The position numbers and the translations under genes are program-made. The notes under the pieces were generated by a model that worked only from the letters and a program-made list of their open reading frames with translations, did not search any database and was not told the origin of the DNA. From Massilia soli (lineage in GTDB: Bacteria; Pseudomonadota; Gammaproteobacteria; Burkholderiales; Burkholderiaceae_D): a stretch of 64,000 nucleotides of DNA. The stretch lies in NCBI RefSeq assembly GCF_016809835.1, contig NZ_JAFBIL020000003.1, positions 434,001 through 498,000 on the forward strand, in the 5' to 3' direction. Below are positions 16,845 through 28,655 of this stretch, in pieces (position 1 is the stretch's first letter; the number at the start of each line of letters is the position of its first letter).

Positions 16845-16871
16845 AAGGCAGTCCGCCAGGACTGCCTTTTC
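16845..16871 (+). terminator. intrinsic terminator after beta-helix copy 2
   Basis: AAGGCAGTCC pairs with GGACTGCCTT across a four-base loop, followed by TTTCTTT. It lies 17 bases after the stop codon of the second beta-helix gene. Confidence 0.88.
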
Positions 16872-17109
16872 TTTCGCCGTTTGTGTCACCGAAGGTAAGA
16901 GTTTATTGGCGTCAGTTTTCTGCAATCAAGGTGTTGCCCGATCCCCCGGGATCAACAGACAGTCTGCTCTTTATTAAAGTTCCCATGCGTTCCCGCCAAG
17001 CGATTGATCTCCGATAAAGGAAGTCAATTGCACCGCCAGGCCGCATGGTTCAGGCGGCTCATTGATGGGTACTCTGGATTCGGCTCATCGAAAAAACGGA
17101 GACATCATC
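16872..17109. other. intergenic leader of the PIG-L gene
   Basis: No gene is supported here. The stretch contains a 14-base near-palindrome, GATCCCCCGGGATC (16940-16953), and a nearby CAGACAGTCTG. Either could be an operator. The ribosome-binding site of the PIG-L gene (CGGAGA) is at its end. Confidence 0.35.
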
Positions 17110-18111
17110 ATGAAGCACCTGATTCGTGCCTGTGCCATTGCCGGGCTTGCCTTGCTGTCGCAACCCGCCGCCGCTGCCGTCTTTTTTGCCGCACATCCTG
17201 ACGATGTGGTGCTGTTCATGGGCCAGAACGCCTTTCGCGATATCCGCGGCGGCCACCCCACGGTCATCGTCATCCTGACCGCCGGCGACGCTGGCAACGC
17301 GGCCTTGCCGAACGCGCTAGGAACCGAGGGCAATTTCGATCACAACCAGCAAGGAAAGCCGTACTACCGGGTGCGCCACGATGCGCATAACGCCGCGCTT
17401 GCGTACTGGGTCAGCGCGGGCGCGCCGCCGGCCGCGGTCAAGACAGCCGAACGGTTCAGTGCCCAGATTCCAGCCGTGGAAAAAACCTTGATTGGCAACG
17501 TCATTGTCTACAACCTGAACCTGCCAGATGGCAAGTTGTCGCAGCTCCTGCCGGGAGGAGTTGCCACTGCGCTGGCGGATATTACCGGCCGCAACCGGTA
17601 CACGGGGGCGACGCTGAAGGAGACCGTGAGGCAGATCGTGGTCCGCCACCATCGCGGCCGGCGCCTGGTGATCGTCAATCTTCCGGAGCATGATCCAGGA
17701 TTTGCCGAAATGGGATACAACGAGCGGTTGATGCCTGATGAACATGGCAACCTGCTCAAAAAAACACGTATCGACCTGCTGCACCCTGACCATCCCGACC
17801 ACACCGCGGTGGGACGGTTCGTCATCACGGCCCTCGGCGAACAGCCGGCGATGCGCTGCGTCTACCGCGCCGTCTACCTGGGCTACGCGGTTCAGAATCT
17901 GCCCGCGGTGATGACCCCGTTCGAGCTCTTCAGCCAGGAGATCGCCGTCTTCCACAGGATGAATGGCGTGTTGATTCATCAGGGAAATGTGATCCGTCAG
18001 CTTGGCGCAAACCAGCCGCTGGCGGGGCAGGACGATCCCTTTCACCGTAGCTTTTTAGGCAAGCAGCAATGGCGCGACGCGGGAGGGGGCAGCGTGTGCG
18101 CATTTCCCTGA
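17110..18111 (+). CDS. secreted PIG-L family deacetylase
   Basis: PIG-L (LmbE-like) enzymes are zinc-dependent N-deacetylases of GlcNAc-type sugars. The 333-residue precursor has a signal peptide ending near PAAAA and then goes straight into FFAAHPDDVVLFMG, which contains the AHPDD zinc motif. TAGDAGN follows, and HPDHPDHTAVG in the last third supplies the other His ligand. The ATG at 17110 follows CGGAGA. Export is notable, since most PIG-L enzymes of thiol or lipid biosynthesis are cytosolic. With the two beta-helix proteins just upstream, a role in exopolysaccharide modification is possible but is inference. Confidence 0.88.
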   Translation: MKHLIRACAIAGLALLSQPAAAAVFFAAHPDDVVLFMGQNAFRDIRGGHPTVIVILTAGDAGNAALPNALGTEGNFDHNQQGKPYYRVRHDAHNAALAYWVSAGAPPAAVKTAERFSAQIPAVEKTLIGNVIVYNLNLPDGKLSQLLPGGVATALADITGRNRYTGATLKETVRQIVVRHHRGRRLVIVNLPEHDPGFAEMGYNERLMPDEHGNLLKKTRIDLLHPDHPDHTAVGRFVITALGEQPAMRCVYRAVYLGYAVQNLPAVMTPFELFSQEIAVFHRMNGVLIHQGNVIRQLGANQPLAGQDDPFHRSFLGKQQWRDAGGGSVCAFP

Positions 18112-18235
18112 CCGGCCTTAGCGTATCACTTTCGACACAGTGCGCAACGGTCCTTGGCTTTTATGCTGACATGCAGCATTATTTCAATCATGGCGAGTTG
18201 CCGCAACGAAATTCGAGTGTGCTTAAAGGGACGTC

Positions 18236-19876
18236 ATGAAGCTGGTCAACCTGAAAATCTCAATCCGCATTTACCTGTTGGGAAGCCTGTTTTTCTGCGC
18301 GATGCTGGCCATCGGGGCGGTGAGCTGGAATGGCCTGCACACGCTGGGCAACCAGAGTGCCGAAGGGCTCGCGCGCCAGGTGCGCATCGGGCAGGCCATC
18401 AACGCGGCGCGTGCCGCTCAGGTCGATTTCAAGATCCAGGTGCAGGAATGGAAAAACATTCTGCTGCGCGGCGGCGATCCGGCGCAGTTCGCCAAATACC
18501 GGGACGCCTTCCAGCAACAGTCGGCCGCCACCCGCGCCAAGCTCGACAAGGTCGGCGTATTGCTGGCCGAGCTCAACTTGACCACGCCGCTGCTGGCCGA
18601 AGCCACCGCGGCCCATGACAAGCTGCTCAAGGACTACATGGGTGCGCTGGCCCAGTACGATCCCGCCAATCCGGAAGCGCACAAGATTGTCGATGCGCTG
18701 GTCAAGGGAATGGACCGCGCGCCAACCAAGAAAATCGATGACATCGTCAGCTACATCAATGCCGAGTCGGTGACGATGACGGCGGCGGTCACGGCGCGGC
18801 AAACTGCTGTCGAAGCGAGCTCGCTGCGCTGGCTGGGCGTGGCCATCGCCGTCGCGCTCGCATCCGGTATCGTGCTGATGGTCTGGCTCGGCCGCAGCAT
18901 CACGCGCCCGCTGGACGACGCCGTCGCCATTGCGCGCACCGTGGCATCCGGCGACCTGACGCAGCAGATCACGGTGGCGAGCACCGACGAGGTCGGCATC
19001 TTGTTGCAGGCGTTGCAGGACATGCAGGGCAACCTGTCGACGCTGGTCGACAAAGTGCGCTATGGAACCGATGCGATCGCGGTTGCCTCGACCGAGATCG
19101 CGCATGGCAACCAGGACCTGGCGTCGCGGACCGAGCAGCAAGCAGGATCGCTGGAAGAGACAGCGTCGGCGATGGAAGAACTCACCAGCGCGGTGCGCCA
19201 GAACGGCCACAGCGCCGACGAAGCGAGCAAGCTGGCCAGCACCGCCTCCGAAGTTGCCGTGCGCGGAGGCGCCGTGGTGGCGCGGGTGGTGGAAACCATG
19301 GGTTCGATCAACGATTCCTCGCGCCGGATTGTCGACATTATCTCGGTCATCGACGGTATCGCGTTCCAGACCAACATCCTCGCACTGAACGCCGCGGTGG
19401 AAGCGGCCCGGGCAGGCGAGCAGGGCCGCGGGTTCGCCGTGGTCGCCAGCGAGGTGCGCAATCTGGCGCAGCGCTCGGCGGCAGCGGCAAAAGAGATCAA
19501 GGCCTTGATCGGCGACTCGGTTGCCAAGGTGGACGAGGGCAGCAGATTGGTCGGCGATGCAGGCGCCACCATGGACGATGTCGTGGCCAGCGTGCAGCGC
19601 GTCACCGTGATGATTTCCGATATCGCCGTCATCAGCGCCGAGCAGAACGAAGGTATCAGCCAGGTCAACCAGGCAATCGCGCAGATGGACGGCGCCACCC
19701 AGCAGAATGCCGCGCTGGTGGAAGAAGCCGCTGCGGCGGCCGAATCGCTGCGCCGCCAGGCGGAGGAGCTGACCCGAGCGGTCAGTGTATTCAAGACCGC
19801 CGAGCAGGGGCCGGCGGGCGCGCGCGGCGCCACGCCGGCGCACATCCGGGGCCCGGCTGCGTTGCTGGCCGCCTGA
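18236..19876 (+). CDS. methyl-accepting chemotaxis protein
   Basis: This is an inner-membrane chemoreceptor of 546 residues. Its first membrane helix is at about 9-31, followed by a periplasmic helical bundle of about 165 residues of the 4HB type. The second helix is at about 196-218. A HAMP domain starts at [22 protein letters not shown]. The cytoplasmic signalling domain contains the highly conserved tip ([20 protein letters not shown] and [17 protein letters not shown]). It ends ALLAA without the NWETF-type pentapeptide, so it would depend on other receptors for CheR and CheB docking. AAAGGGACG precedes the ATG. No che genes are adjacent and the ligand is unknown. Confidence 0.95.
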   Translation: MKLVNLKISIRIYLLGSLFFCAMLAIGAVSWNGLHTLGNQSAEGLARQVRIGQAINAARAAQVDFKIQVQEWKNILLRGGDPAQFAKYRDAFQQQSAATRAKLDKVGVLLAELNLTTPLLAEATAAHDKLLKDYMGALAQYDPANPEAHKIVDALVKGMDRAPTKKIDDIVSYINAESVTMTAAVTARQTAVEASSLRWLGVAIAVALASGIVLMVWLGRSITRPLDDAVAIARTVASGDLTQQITVASTDEVGILLQALQDMQGNLSTLVDKVRYGTDAIAVASTEIAHGNQDLASRTEQQAGSLEETASAMEELTSAVRQNGHSADEASKLASTASEVAVRGGAVVARVVETMGSINDSSRRIVDIISVIDGIAFQTNILALNAAVEAARAGEQGRGFAVVASEVRNLAQRSAAAAKEIKALIGDSVAKVDEGSRLVGDAGATMDDVVASVQRVTVMISDIAVISAEQNEGISQVNQAIAQMDGATQQNAALVEEAAAAAESLRRQAEELTRAVSVFKTAEQGPAGARGATPAHIRGPAALLAA

Positions 19877-19960
19877 GCGCGGACCGGGCCGGCCGATGCC
19901 CCGCGCGCCGGCCAGCCATCGCGATGCTGATCGGCGGCGCCTGCGCCACCGGCAAGTCTG

Positions 19961-21340
19961 TTATGCGGCGTCCGCCACGCGAGGCAGGATGACCTCGAAC
20001 GTGCTGCCATGCCCAAGCCCGGCGCTGCTGGCGGTGACGCTGCCTTTGTGAATCTCGACCAGGCTCTTGACCAGCGCGAGTCCCAGTCCGAGGCCGCCGC
20101 TGGGTCCGTGCGACGAGCTTTCCGCCTGTACATACAGGTCGAACAGGGTGGCGATCGATTCGGGAACCAGGCCGATGCCGTTGTCGGTCACCGTCAGCGC
20201 CACGCTGTTGCCGCGCACGTCCAGCGCCAGGCGGATGACGCCCTCGGCCAGTGTGTAGCGCACCGCATTGCCAAGCAGGTTCGAGACCACCTGCAGCATC
20301 CTGGTTCGGTCACCATGCACGATGCAAGGCGTGTCGCTGACCGAGATCGTGACCTGGTGGCGCTTGGCGGCCATCGCCGGTCCGACCTGTTCGACCGCCG
20401 CGGCGACGACGTCGCGCAGGTCGATCGGCGACTTGTCGATCGACACCAGCCCGCGGCTGATGCGCGAGACGTCGAGCAGGTCTTCCACCAGCTGGCTCAT
20501 GTGGCCGGCCTGGCGGCCGATCAGCTGGCTCATGCGTTCGGTTTGCTCGGCCGAGTAGGGCGGTCGCTTCAGGATGTCGACTGCCATCGTGGTGGCCGAC
20601 AGCGGCCCGCGCAGCTCGTGGCTCAGCATCGACAGGAACTCGTCCTTCCTGCGGTCGGCGGAGAGCAGCGACTCGGCTTTCTGTTTCAGGCGGCCGTTGA
20701 GGATGACGACTTCGTCATTCCTTTCGCTCAGTTGGCGCGACAGTTCCAGCAGCTCCTCCTGCTTCTCCTGCAATGCCGACAAGGCATCGGCCAGTTCCTT
20801 GTTCTGGTAGGTCGCTTCGGACAGGGCGACATTGCTCGGCAAGGAGCTGAACTGGGAGACGGCGGCGCTCAGCTCGGCCAAGCCCAGCGGCGCGTCGCGC
20901 TGCGGCAGAAACTTGGTGAGGATGATGTTGCTGCCGCAGCCGTTGCCGCTGGCACGGGAATCGCAGCGGTCCATGAAGCGCCGCGCGGCGTGCATGCCAT
21001 TACTGTTGTTGAGCCGTTGATCGGCGTGGCCTCCCAGCAGTTGCTGCAGGTCGACCTCGGCCGGGCCGGTATCTTCAATGACGATCAGCAGGGCCTGGCC
21101 CATGCCGGTACTGCTCAGCGAAAAACTCACTTGTCCGGCGGCCGCGACCCCAAAGACGTCGCGCGCCAGCTCTGACACCGCAGTGCCGATCCGCGCCTGG
21201 TCTTGTGCAACGAAGCCGCAGATCTCCGCAATTTGCCGGGCGCGCTGGCGCGAGGCGATAACGTCCAGTTCCGAACGCACGGCGATGGCGAGAATGAGGT
21301 GGGCGGTGTTGGCGAGCTGCGCGGACAAGGAGTGAACCAA
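19961..21340 (-). CDS. hybrid RsbT-like / histidine kinase sensor protein
   Basis: The 459 residues join two ATPase modules. Residues about 1-147 resemble RsbT-type anti-sigma/serine kinases: RQRARQIAEICGF, QARIGTAVSELAR, LIVIEDTG and NNSNGMHAARRFMD. The N-box Asn after ELAR is Asp61, so this module may be degenerate. A coiled coil covers about 175-225. A canonical histidine kinase follows: H-box SMLSHELRGPLSA with His241, N-box NLLGNAVRY, TDNGIGL and GGLGLGLALVKSLVEIH. No membrane helix, PAS or receiver domain is present, so it is soluble. No response regulator is adjacent. The fused module might take input from an RsbR/S-type stressosome, which is inference. Confidence 0.9.
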   Translation of the reverse strand: MVHSLSAQLANTAHLILAIAVRSELDVIASRQRARQIAEICGFVAQDQARIGTAVSELARDVFGVAAAGQVSFSLSSTGMGQALLIVIEDTGPAEVDLQQLLGGHADQRLNNSNGMHAARRFMDRCDSRASGNGCGSNIILTKFLPQRDAPLGLAELSAAVSQFSSLPSNVALSEATYQNKELADALSALQEKQEELLELSRQLSERNDEVVILNGRLKQKAESLLSADRRKDEFLSMLSHELRGPLSATTMAVDILKRPPYSAEQTERMSQLIGRQAGHMSQLVEDLLDVSRISRGLVSIDKSPIDLRDVVAAAVEQVGPAMAAKRHQVTISVSDTPCIVHGDRTRMLQVVSNLLGNAVRYTLAEGVIRLALDVRGNSVALTVTDNGIGLVPESIATLFDLYVQAESSSHGPSGGLGLGLALVKSLVEIHKGSVTASSAGLGHGSTFEVILPRVADAA

Positions 21341-21417
21341 TCATGGAAAAGTAGGCATTATCCTACAGTTGCCCTGCGCCCACTCCTACTGTTACATTAT
21401 TTCGACCTGTACGGCCA

Positions 21418-22804
<1,387 letters not shown>

Positions 22805-22931
22805 ACAATGCGGTCAAAAACCCTATGGTTACAGTTTGTTACGGGCGTCACTGTGCTGTACCGCACATTAAAATGTGAAATACACAATATTCTGTTGAAA
22901 CTTATTTTGCGATCCGAGGTCGCAGGCAGGA

Positions 22932-23960
22932 TCAGGTGGCGGCCGCCAGCGCGCGCAGCCGGTCAAGCTCCGCCCGCGGGATGGGAATGCCATCGCGCTC
23001 GGACATGGCGCGCTGAATATAGCGGCGTTCGCCAGGCTGGCGCTCCTGGCCAGCTTGCTTCATTGCCTCGACCAGGGTTTCGATGCGCAAGGCGAAGTTG
23101 TTTCCGTTTTGCAAGGATGGATCAATCACGATCAACAGCTGGCCGGTGCGTGGCGTTTGCGCGCCGGGATGGCCGGACCAGTCGAACCCGAACGAAAAAT
23201 TGCCGCCGGTGAGTGCGGCGGCCAGGATTTCCACCATCATCGCCAGCGCCGACCCCTTGTGTCCGCCAAATGTGCACAGCGCGCCGCCGTCGAGCAGCTC
23301 GGCCGGCGCAGTGGTCGGCTGGCCGTGGCGGTCGACGCCTACGCCGTCGGGCAGGAGGCGGCCCTCGCGCGCCGCGATTTGTACATCGCCATGGGCCATG
23401 GCGCTGGTGGCCAGGTCGAACACCAGCGGATCGGCGCCCGCTCGCGGCGCCGCGAACGCGATCGGATTGGTGCCGAACAGCGCCTGACGGGCGCCGTGCG
23501 GCACCACGCAGGCCATGCTGTTGACGAAGGCGAGGGCGACCAGGCCGTCGCGCGCGAACGGCTCGACATCTGGCCACAAGGCCGAAAAATGGTGTGAATT
23601 ATGGATTGCCAGCAATGCGATGCCATTCGCGCGGGCCTTGTCCACGGCCAGGGCGCGGCCCGCCGCCAGCGCCGGCTGGGCAAAGCCGTTCCTCGCATCG
23701 ACGCTGACGAAGCCTGGCGCGGCATCGGTGACCAGCGGGACGGCGGCGGCGTCGACCCAGCCGCTGGCCATCGTCGCCAGGTATCCGGGTATGCGGAAGG
23801 TGCCGTGCGATTCGGCGCCGTCGCGCTGCACGCTGGCGCAGTTGTCGGCCAGGATGGCGGCGACCTGCGGCGAAGCGCCGTGACGGGCCAGGATGCTGGC
23901 CAGCAGGCCGCGCAGGTCGTCGAACGAGATATGGCTGAGGTCGTGATTTGGACTAGGCAT
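22932..23960 (-). CDS. Ldh-family NAD(P)-dependent oxidoreductase
   Basis: This family includes malate, sulfolactate and ureidoglycolate dehydrogenases and the imine reductase DpkA. The 342 residues contain the family core: RDGAESHGTFRIPGYL with the catalytic His, IHNSHHFSALW, GTNPIAFAAPR with the nucleotide loop, DLATSAMAHGDVQ and FGGHKGSALAMMVEIL. The last third is the family helical cap. I cannot tell which 2-oxo or cyclic imino acid it reduces. The ATG at 23960 fits the family N-terminus. The open frame to 24095 runs back over the 3' end of the adaptor gene and is Arg/Cys-rich. It lies downstream of the export operon with a 91-base gap. Confidence 0.88.
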   Translation of the reverse strand: MPSPNHDLSHISFDDLRGLLASILARHGASPQVAAILADNCASVQRDGAESHGTFRIPGYLATMASGWVDAAAVPLVTDAAPGFVSVDARNGFAQPALAAGRALAVDKARANGIALLAIHNSHHFSALWPDVEPFARDGLVALAFVNSMACVVPHGARQALFGTNPIAFAAPRAGADPLVFDLATSAMAHGDVQIAAREGRLLPDGVGVDRHGQPTTAPAELLDGGALCTFGGHKGSALAMMVEILAAALTGGNFSFGFDWSGHPGAQTPRTGQLLIVIDPSLQNGNNFALRIETLVEAMKQAGQERQPGERRYIQRAMSERDGIPIPRAELDRLRALAAAT

Positions 23961-24051
23961 GGCGGATGGCTGCAAGGTGGGGCGCCGGCCGGGGCCGGCG
24001 CGTTGCGGGAGGCACAGGCATTCTAACGCAGCGCCGCGCCGCCGCACGCAG

Positions 24052-25281
24052 CTACAGCGCCCGCGCCACCTCGCGCACCACCACGCTGACGCCATCGCGG
24101 ACTTCGGCGGCTGGATACACGATCACCCTGGCTCCCTGTTTTAACCCGGCCAGCACGCAGGCTTCGCGCTCGTTGCGGGCGCCCAGCCGCACCGGCCTGA
24201 GCTGTGCCCGCCCGCCCTCGATGGCATACACCGCCATGGCGCCATCCGTGCCGGCCTCGGCGGCTGCGCCAGGCACGGGAAACACAGCGCTGACCGGAAC
24301 CTTCAGCACATTGTCGATGCTCAGCGTCACGATGCGCACATTCACGCGGTAGCCAACGCCCAGTGCGGCGGCCGCCTCGGGTGGGTCGAGGATATCGATC
24401 ACCACCCTGACCCGCTGCTCCTCGACCCCCAGCGCCGAGATTTTGGTGAATGCGGCCGGCTCGACTTTGCTGACGCGCCCCTTCAGCACCGGGCCTCCCC
24501 AGCGATCGATGCGCACCTCGCTGCCTGGACGTGCCGCCAGGGCGTCGGCGGTCAGCAGCTCGGCGACGACGTCGAGCTTGCGCAGGTCGCCAAGTTCCAG
24601 CAGCGGCGCCCCCAGGGCCACCACGGCTTCGCTGGTCTGGACGACACGCAGTACCTGCCCGTCAATGGGCGAGCGCAACGGGAAGCTGGCCGCATTGCGC
24701 GCCGGCCCGGCGCTGGCCTCGAGCGCGGCGCGCGCCTGCTCGACGTCGTGCAGGGCGATCTGGCGCTGGGCGAGGGCGGCTTCGTATTCTTTTTTTGCCG
24801 CAAGGGCCGCTATCTGATCGCTTTCCAGGCGGCTTGGCGCGACGAAGCCTTCGCGGGCCAGCTGTTCGCTGCGCGCGGCGTCATCGGCGGCGCGGCGGCT
24901 GGCAAGCCCGGCCCGCGCGAGCGCCGCGCTCGCCGCACGCACCTGGGCCTGGGCCGCGGCCACGCGTGCCTGCTGTTCGCGCCGCGCGCGCGCATCGAGC
25001 AGCGGCGCGTAGGCCGGCTGCATCGAGGCGACCACCGATCCGGCGGCCACCTGGTCGCCCTCGCGCAGGGTGATGCGCCGCACCAGGCCGGACAGCGGCG
25101 CCGACACCAGGTACTGGTCGGGCAGGCGCGTCTTGCCGTCTTCTTCTATCGCGGTCTCGAAATGCCCGACGCTGACCGTGGCCGCCTCGACCTGTATCGG
25201 ACGCGGCGCGAACGCCCATGCGAGCGCGGCCACCAGTACGGCGGCGGCGCCTGCCGCGTAGAGCCATCGGCGCGCCGGCAT
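24052..25281 (-). CDS. periplasmic adaptor (HlyD/MacA-like) of an ABC exporter
   Basis: The 409-residue protein has one N-terminal membrane anchor (WLYAAGAAAVLVAALAWAF). A lipoyl/barrel-sandwich start follows (DQYLVSAPLSGLVRRITLREG, DQVAAGSVVASMQP), then a long coiled-coil hairpin (about 95-180). The returning lipoyl half is FPLRSPIDGQVLRV, and beta-barrel domains end in the membrane-proximal region. This is the layout of MacA-type adaptors that link an inner-membrane FtsX-type transporter to an outer-membrane channel. It starts one base after the permease stop and is the last gene of the ATPase-permease-adaptor operon. No TolC gene is nearby. The substrate is unknown. Confidence 0.9.
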   Translation of the reverse strand: MPARRWLYAAGAAAVLVAALAWAFAPRPIQVEAATVSVGHFETAIEEDGKTRLPDQYLVSAPLSGLVRRITLREGDQVAAGSVVASMQPAYAPLLDARARREQQARVAAAQAQVRAASAALARAGLASRRAADDAARSEQLAREGFVAPSRLESDQIAALAAKKEYEAALAQRQIALHDVEQARAALEASAGPARNAASFPLRSPIDGQVLRVVQTSEAVVALGAPLLELGDLRKLDVVAELLTADALAARPGSEVRIDRWGGPVLKGRVSKVEPAAFTKISALGVEEQRVRVVIDILDPPEAAAALGVGYRVNVRIVTLSIDNVLKVPVSAVFPVPGAAAEAGTDGAMAVYAIEGGRAQLRPVRLGARNEREACVLAGLKQGARVIVYPAAEVRDGVSVVVREVARAL

Positions 25282-25282
25282 G

Positions 25283-27655
25283 TCATTCCCGGGTCTTGAG
25301 TACTTCGACCAGATTGAGGCGGTCGATATGCCGCCGTACCACGAAGGCGCTGGCGGCGCCCGCGATCAGCACGCTCAGCGCGGCGAAGGCGTAGGTGCGC
25401 GTGCCGATCACGACCGGAAAGTGCAACTGGTCGGACTTCATCAGTTCGGCAATCAGCCCGACCAGCCCGCGCCCCAGCAACATCCCGGCCGGCAGGGCGA
25501 CCGCGATGACGATCGCCATTTCGCCCAGCAGCATGGCCGACACCTCGGCGCGGGTAAAACCGAGCACGCGCAGGCTGGCCAGCTCCCAGGCCCGTTCGGA
25601 CAGGGCGATGCGGGCGTTGTTGTAGACCACGCCCACGGCGATCACGCTGGCAAAGGTGGTCAGGATCGCACTCATGATGCGCACGTGGCGAGCGGTGATC
25701 TCTTCCATGTTGCGCAGCATGGTCGACTTGCTCCAGGCGCCCGCGATGCGCGGCAACTCCTTGCTCGCTTCCAGCACCTGGTCCTCCCGGCCGGGCGTCA
25801 CCGCCAGCACGAAGCCTGTGCTGAGGTCGCCCTCCGACAGCAGGCGGTTCAATGCCTCCCTGTCCATGTAGGCATTGAGCCCGAACATTTCGTCGACGGT
25901 CGCCTGCAGCGGCACCAGCAAGGTGCGGCGGCGTCCTTCCAGTACCTCGATGCGCACCATGTCGCCTGGCCGCAGGCCGAGCTTGTCGGCCAGGCGGTCG
26001 GTCAGGACCAGGCCGCGTCCGGCAAGCAGGGTCTCGTGCTGGCGCATGTCGATCACCCGGTACAGCTCGGCCCTGCCGGCATAGCCGCGCAGGATGGTGC
26101 GCTCGCTGCGTTGCGCGTTGCCGACGCTGACATTGACGAACCTGAGCGATTCGACGTGGCGCACGCCGGCAAGCCGCAGCAAGTCGTGGCGCACGCTGTC
26201 GTCGACCGGGTCGGTGGTCCACATCGTCACTTCGCCGCGCAACCCGAGGGTGAACTGGTTGTCGATCACGACGTCGATGGCGTCGCGGAAGAAGTTGCCC
26301 ATGATGACAATCGCCACCGCTGCCGCCACGCCCGCGGTGGCCAGGACGGTGCGCGCGGGGCGGCGTTCCATGTTGCGCAGTATCATCCGCAACGCGGTCC
26401 CGACCCGCGTGATGCCGATCCGCTCGAGCAGGGTGCGGCGGAACTGGGCCGGCGCCGGCGGCCGCATCGCCTCGGCTGGCGCCAGCCGCGCCGTGGCCGC
26501 GATCGCATGCAGGGTGCCGATGGCGGCGGTCAGCACGGTAATGGCCGCGCCAAGCAGCAACAGCGACGGCGCCAGCCGATGCGCGAAGGTCGGGAAATGG
26601 AAGGTCTCCGCATACAGGCGCGTGAGCAGGTAGCCCAGTTCCTTGCCGATCAAGCTGCCGATGAGCAGGCCGGCCGCAATGATCAGCATCACCAGTTTCA
26701 GGTAATGCGCGGCAATGGCCGCGTTGGCATAGCCAAGGGCCTTGAGGGTGGCGATCTGCTCGCGCTGGGTCGCGACCAGGCGCGCCACCACGACGTTGAG
26801 CAGGAAGGCGGCGACGCCGAGGAAGATTGCCGGCAGCAAGGTGCCCATCACGCGCTGCTGCTTGATCTCGTTGTCGAGCATGGAATGCGACAGCTGGTCG
26901 GCGCGCGCGATCACCTCGCGACCGCCGTACGGTTCCACCAGCGCGGTGATGGCGGCGATGGCCGCCGCCGGCAACGCGCCAGGGGCCAGCTTGAAGGCGG
27001 CGCGGTTGAAGGCGCCCTCCATGTTGTACGCCGCCGCCAGCACGTCGCGCTCGACCCAGAAGATGCCAAAGCCGCGCGCGTCGGGCATGCCCCACAGGCC
27101 GGCAAAAATGAACTCGGGCGACAGCGCGATCCCGACCACGACGAGGCTGCGCTGCTTGCCGTTGATCAGGGCGCGTAGCCGCGAACCGGGCTTGAGCGCG
27201 CGGGCCTGGGCGAAGGCTTCCGACACCAGCGTTTCGATCTCGGCATCGGCGCGCACATCGAGCCGCCCGCTGAGCTGCCTGCCGGCCGACAGCGTCACCA
27301 GGTTCATGCGCTGCGGCGCGCGCGGGTCGAGCCCGATCAGCTGTCCGATGATGGGGTCGGGCAGACCCGGGATGTCGACCCGGACCACTTGCTCGATCGT
27401 GGTCTGCACATCGGCCACGCCGGGCGCGTCGCGCAAGCGCGCGGCAAGCGCCAGCGGGGCGTTCTTGACGCCGGCGAACAGGTCGGCGAAGCGGCCCTCG
27501 GCGTAGAACTGGTCGCGCGCGCGCTCGAGCGAGTCGACCGCCGACAGGCTGGTCAGGAAGCCGCCGAGACCGCTGGCAACGACCAGCGCGATGGTCAGCG
27601 CCTGGCTCCAGATGCGCACCAGGTCCCGGGCCAGCTTGCGGTCCAGCATTTTCAT
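25283..27655 (-). CDS. FtsX-like ABC transporter permease, double MacB/FtsX domains
   Basis: This 790-residue inner-membrane protein starts with [23 protein letters not shown], the first helix. A large periplasmic domain (about 45-260) follows, then FtsX domain 1 (three helices around [21 protein letters not shown]), a connecting helix pair, a second periplasmic domain, and FtsX domain 2 (around [20 protein letters not shown] and [21 protein letters not shown]). Such large 8-10-helix permeases export lipids or other hydrophobic compounds with a dedicated ATPase. The ATG at 27655 is used. An open frame reaches 27781 inside the ATPase gene. It lies 16 bases after the ATPase stop. Confidence 0.9.
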   Translation of the reverse strand: MKMLDRKLARDLVRIWSQALTIALVVASGLGGFLTSLSAVDSLERARDQFYAEGRFADLFAGVKNAPLALAARLRDAPGVADVQTTIEQVVRVDIPGLPDPIIGQLIGLDPRAPQRMNLVTLSAGRQLSGRLDVRADAEIETLVSEAFAQARALKPGSRLRALINGKQRSLVVVGIALSPEFIFAGLWGMPDARGFGIFWVERDVLAAAYNMEGAFNRAAFKLAPGALPAAAIAAITALVEPYGGREVIARADQLSHSMLDNEIKQQRVMGTLLPAIFLGVAAFLLNVVVARLVATQREQIATLKALGYANAAIAAHYLKLVMLIIAAGLLIGSLIGKELGYLLTRLYAETFHFPTFAHRLAPSLLLLGAAITVLTAAIGTLHAIAATARLAPAEAMRPPAPAQFRRTLLERIGITRVGTALRMILRNMERRPARTVLATAGVAAAVAIVIMGNFFRDAIDVVIDNQFTLGLRGEVTMWTTDPVDDSVRHDLLRLAGVRHVESLRFVNVSVGNAQRSERTILRGYAGRAELYRVIDMRQHETLLAGRGLVLTDRLADKLGLRPGDMVRIEVLEGRRRTLLVPLQATVDEMFGLNAYMDREALNRLLSEGDLSTGFVLAVTPGREDQVLEASKELPRIAGAWSKSTMLRNMEEITARHVRIMSAILTTFASVIAVGVVYNNARIALSERAWELASLRVLGFTRAEVSAMLLGEMAIVIAVALPAGMLLGRGLVGLIAELMKSDQLHFPVVIGTRTYAFAALSVLIAGAASAFVVRRHIDRLNLVEVLKTRE

Positions 27656-27671
27656 GGCCGCGCCCGCCCGC

Positions 27672-28433
27672 CTACCATGCCAGCTCCGCCGGCGTGAGCT
27701 TGCGGGCATTGACCTCGATGCCCTGGATGCGGCCGTCGCCCAGCCTGACCACGCGGTCGGCCATGCCGGCGATTGCGGCATTGTGGGTGATGACGATGGC
27801 GGTGGTGCCGAGCTCGCGGTTGATGCGCTCGATTACTTCGAGCACCAGCTTGCCGGTGGCGTAATCGAGCGCGCCGGTCGGTTCGTCGCACAGCAGCACG
27901 TCGGGCCGCTTGACGATCGCGCGCGCGATCGCGACCCGCTGTTGTTCGCCGCCCGACAACTGGGCAGGGAAGTGGCCGCTGCGCGCCGCCAGGCCCACCA
28001 TGGCCACGGCCTCGGCGACGGGCATCGGATGCTCGGCGATATCGGTGACCAGCGCGACGTTTTCGAATACCGTCAGGCTGGGAATCAGGTTGTAGAATTG
28101 GAACACGAAGCCGACGTGGCGGCGCCGGTACGCCGTCAGTTGGGCTTCGTCGGCGGCGCTGAGGTCCTGGTCGCCGAAATACACCTGGCCGTCTGAAGCA
28201 GTGTCGAGTCCGCCAAGGATATTGAGCAGCGTCGATTTGCCGCTGCCCGACGCCCCCAGCAGGACGATGAATTCGCCGCGCGCCACGTCGAGGTCGACAT
28301 CGCGCAGCGCGCGCACCTCGATCGCGCCGCTGCCATAGGTCTTGCCAAGGTGCCGAATACGAAACACCGGCAGGTGCGACAGGCTGTCGGCCTGCGCCGG
28401 TTCGCGCGCGCTGACGCCATTCCCGGTGCTCAT
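27672..28433 (-). CDS. ABC transporter ATP-binding protein (MacB/LolD type)
   Basis: The 253 residues have Walker [11 protein letters not shown]-loop [13 protein letters not shown], signature [15 protein letters not shown], Walker [13 protein letters not shown] and the H-loop VITHN. This is the LolD/MacB subclass (with a TG-ALD D-loop) that works with FtsX-type permeases. The N-terminal 35 residues before HLGKTYGSG are variable. I chose the ATG at 28433 because ACAGGACATCC precedes it. A more distant start at 28544 lacks this. It is the first gene of a three-gene export operon, and its promoter region is shared with the divergent fabI operon. Confidence 0.95.
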   Translation of the reverse strand: MSTGNGVSAREPAQADSLSHLPVFRIRHLGKTYGSGAIEVRALRDVDLDVARGEFIVLLGASGSGKSTLLNILGGLDTASDGQVYFGDQDLSAADEAQLTAYRRRHVGFVFQFYNLIPSLTVFENVALVTDIAEHPMPVAEAVAMVGLAARSGHFPAQLSGGEQQRVAIARAIVKRPDVLLCDEPTGALDYATGKLVLEVIERINRELGTTAIVITHNAAIAGMADRVVRLGDGRIQGIEVNARKLTPAELAW

Positions 28434-28655
28434 GGATGTCCTGTTATGCTCTGATGTGTCGAAGTCTAGGGCCGCGCGGCGCGCCGTGACAGGCACCCCG
28501 TCAATGGCGGGGATGGAACTTATCGTGCGGTTTGCGCTCGCCATCTGGCCGAAGCTGCCGGCTTGCTCTGCGCCAGTTGCGCCGCATTGCGGCGGAACTC
28601 AAACCGCAGCGGCGAATCAATCCTGCTGTCGCTGCTAAATTACGGGAACAGGCGC

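Noticed and set aside
19060-20133. Minus-strand frame opposite the chemoreceptor
   Set aside because: It is Ser/Ala/Arg-rich and lies over the conserved chemoreceptor signalling domain. It is a shadow of that gene.
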